DNA from: CAYLHS01 sp964594235
GTDB taxonomy: Bacteria > Actinomycetota > Acidimicrobiia > Spongiisociales > UBA4744
Reading direction: 5' to 3'
Length of the DNA: 14,207 nucleotides
Assembly (NCBI GenBank): GCA_964594235.1
Contig: CAZQMF010000040.1
Location: 1-14,207 of the forward strand
Shown: positions 13,816-14,207 of the stretch, piece by piece
Layout of the letters: each line of letters starts with the position of its first letter
Numbering within the stretch: position 1 is the stretch's first letter
The notes under the pieces: model-generated
Told to the model about the DNA's origin: nothing
Seen by the model: the letters and a program-made list of their open reading frames with translations, nothing else
Database searches by the model: none
Position numbers and translations under genes: made by a program

Positions 13816-13821
13816 TATACT
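13816..13821 (+). promoter_or_regulatory. -10 box TATACT upstream of the PLDc_N gene
   Basis: TATACT is the best -10 match in the window. Transcription would start near 13828, leaving a leader of about 17 nt that holds AAAGGA (13835-13840), 4 nt before the ATG. The -35 region falls inside the right arm of the adjacent repeat and is weak. Confidence 0.55.
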
Positions 13822-13844
13822 TCGGTAGTTGGCGAAAGGACGAA

Positions 13845-14042
13845 ATGGGTTCGATTCCGTGGGCAGCATTGGCGCCGATCCTCGTGGTGGCGCTCGCGTT
13901 CGTCGTCTACTGCTGGATCGATATCGCGAGGACGCGTGTCAGATACCTGCCGAAGTGGGCCTGGGCGATCATCTGCGTCATCTCCGTGCCCGTTGGCGGC
14001 ATCATCTATCTACTCGTGGGGCGTGAGGAGAGCGGGTCGTGA
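13845..14042 (+). CDS. Small PLDc_N-domain membrane protein
   Basis: A 65-residue protein with two membrane helices (about 6-25 and 38-58) joined by a short basic loop (ARTRVRYLPK, 28-37). WAIICVISVPVGGIIYLLVGR (40-60) is the typical second helix of the PLDc_N (phospholipase D N-terminal-like) family: Pro-x-Gly, then YLL and GR. The catalytic HKD motifs of phospholipase D are absent; these short proteins are not enzymes. In actinobacteria such genes often precede an ABC transporter, as here, where the stop overlaps the ATPase start by 4 nt (GTGA). The ATG at 13845 is chosen because AAAGGA and TATACT precede it; the in-frame extension upstream crosses the repeat. The function is unknown; an accessory role in transporter assembly is an inference. 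Confidence 0.85.
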   Translation: MGSIPWAALAPILVVALAFVVYCWIDIARTRVRYLPKWAWAIICVISVPVGGIIYLLVGREESGS

Positions 14043-14207
14043 TCGTTGCCACACATCAACTCGTCAAGACCTACGGCACCACGACGGCACTCGCCGGTGT
14101 GGACCTCCACGTGGAGCGTGGGTCCGTCTACGGGATGGTCGGGCGCAACGGTGCCGGCAAGACCACCCTGCTCGGCATCCTCTCAGGGCTGAGGAGACCG
14201 ACCAGCG
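14039..14207 (+). CDS. ABC transporter ATP-binding subunit, start only
   Basis: The first 56 residues of an ABC ATPase; the rest lies beyond the window. VATHQLVKTYGTTTALAGVD (3-22) is the usual A-loop strand region, with Tyr12 as the likely base-stacking residue. Walker A is GRNGAGKT (35-42). The form GMVGRNGAGKTTLLGILSGL is that of stand-alone ATPases of ABC-2-type exporters rather than of fused half-transporters, and a permease gene would be expected downstream. The GTG at 14039-14041 overlaps the preceding stop, with GAGGAGAG (14025-14032) as ribosome-binding site. The Q-loop, signature and Walker B cannot be checked. Confidence 0.88.
   Translation, partial: MIVATHQLVKTYGTTTALAGVDLHVERGSVYGMVGRNGAGKTTLLGILSGLRRPTS

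Noticed and set aside
13722..13844. Upstream extension of the PLDc_N protein by 41 residues
   Set aside because: It would run through the repeat and the TATACT promoter; the ATG at 13845 has a ribosome-binding site and starts the normal family length.
11927..14207. CRISPR array, transposon or toxin-antitoxin system
   Set aside because: The repeats are only two, imperfect and unevenly spaced. No transposase, target-site duplication, cas gene or small gene pair was found.
1..14207. tRNA, rRNA or known riboswitch
   Set aside because: No tRNA cloverleaf core, rRNA segment or recognisable riboswitch consensus was seen in any intergenic gap by eye.

Overview
The window is GC-rich, densely packed bacterial DNA. 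The gene families fit a high-GC actinobacterium (Actinomycetota): an ECF sigma factor paired with a DUF5667-type anti-sigma protein, a YwiC-like membrane protein, a PLDc_N small membrane protein ahead of an ABC ATPase, and a FadE5/DmdC-type acyl-CoA dehydrogenase. GTG starts, stop/start overlaps of the ATGA or GTGA type, and several starts lying directly behind a TANNNT-like -10 box (leaderless or nearly so) point the same way. The exact class (for example Acidimicrobiia) is a guess. Nothing indicates a plasmid, phage or genomic island; this looks like ordinary chromosome.

Layout. 10-2820 (minus strand): tag (3-methyladenine DNA glycosylase I), a YwiC-like membrane protein, an ECF sigma factor and its membrane anti-sigma partner. 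tag/YwiC-like and sigma/anti-sigma each overlap by 4 nt. 2904-3290 (plus): a lone CheY-like receiver divergent from tag. 3402-4880 (minus): a serine carboxypeptidase (S10). 4973-6466 (plus): a sulfite-oxidase-fold molybdoenzyme behind a five-helix membrane anchor. It meets, stop codon to stop codon, a large acyl-CoA dehydrogenase (6467-8263, minus). 8409-11926 (plus): a two-gene heterodimeric ABC exporter. 12181-13688 (plus): a HAD-like hydrolase overlapping a zinc-type cation diffusion facilitator. 13845-14207 (plus): a PLDc_N small membrane protein overlapping the start of an ABC transporter ATPase that runs off the window.

How genes work together. The sigma/anti-sigma pair is a self-contained signalling module. 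The two ABC half-transporters carry complementary departures from consensus, so together they should form one working and one degenerate ATP site. The acyl-CoA dehydrogenase is divergent from the exporter, and its promoter carries two palindromes that look like operators. The molybdoenzyme has positive-inside topology and a twin-arginine motif before its last helix, suggesting combined membrane insertion and Tat-type export.

No clearly new defence, mobile or biosynthetic system was found. The least explained signals are non-coding: a pair of related intergenic elements with inverted-repeat ends (11927-12142 and 13691-13812), and a 9-mer, CGATACTGC, that occurs three times, always at a promoter position.
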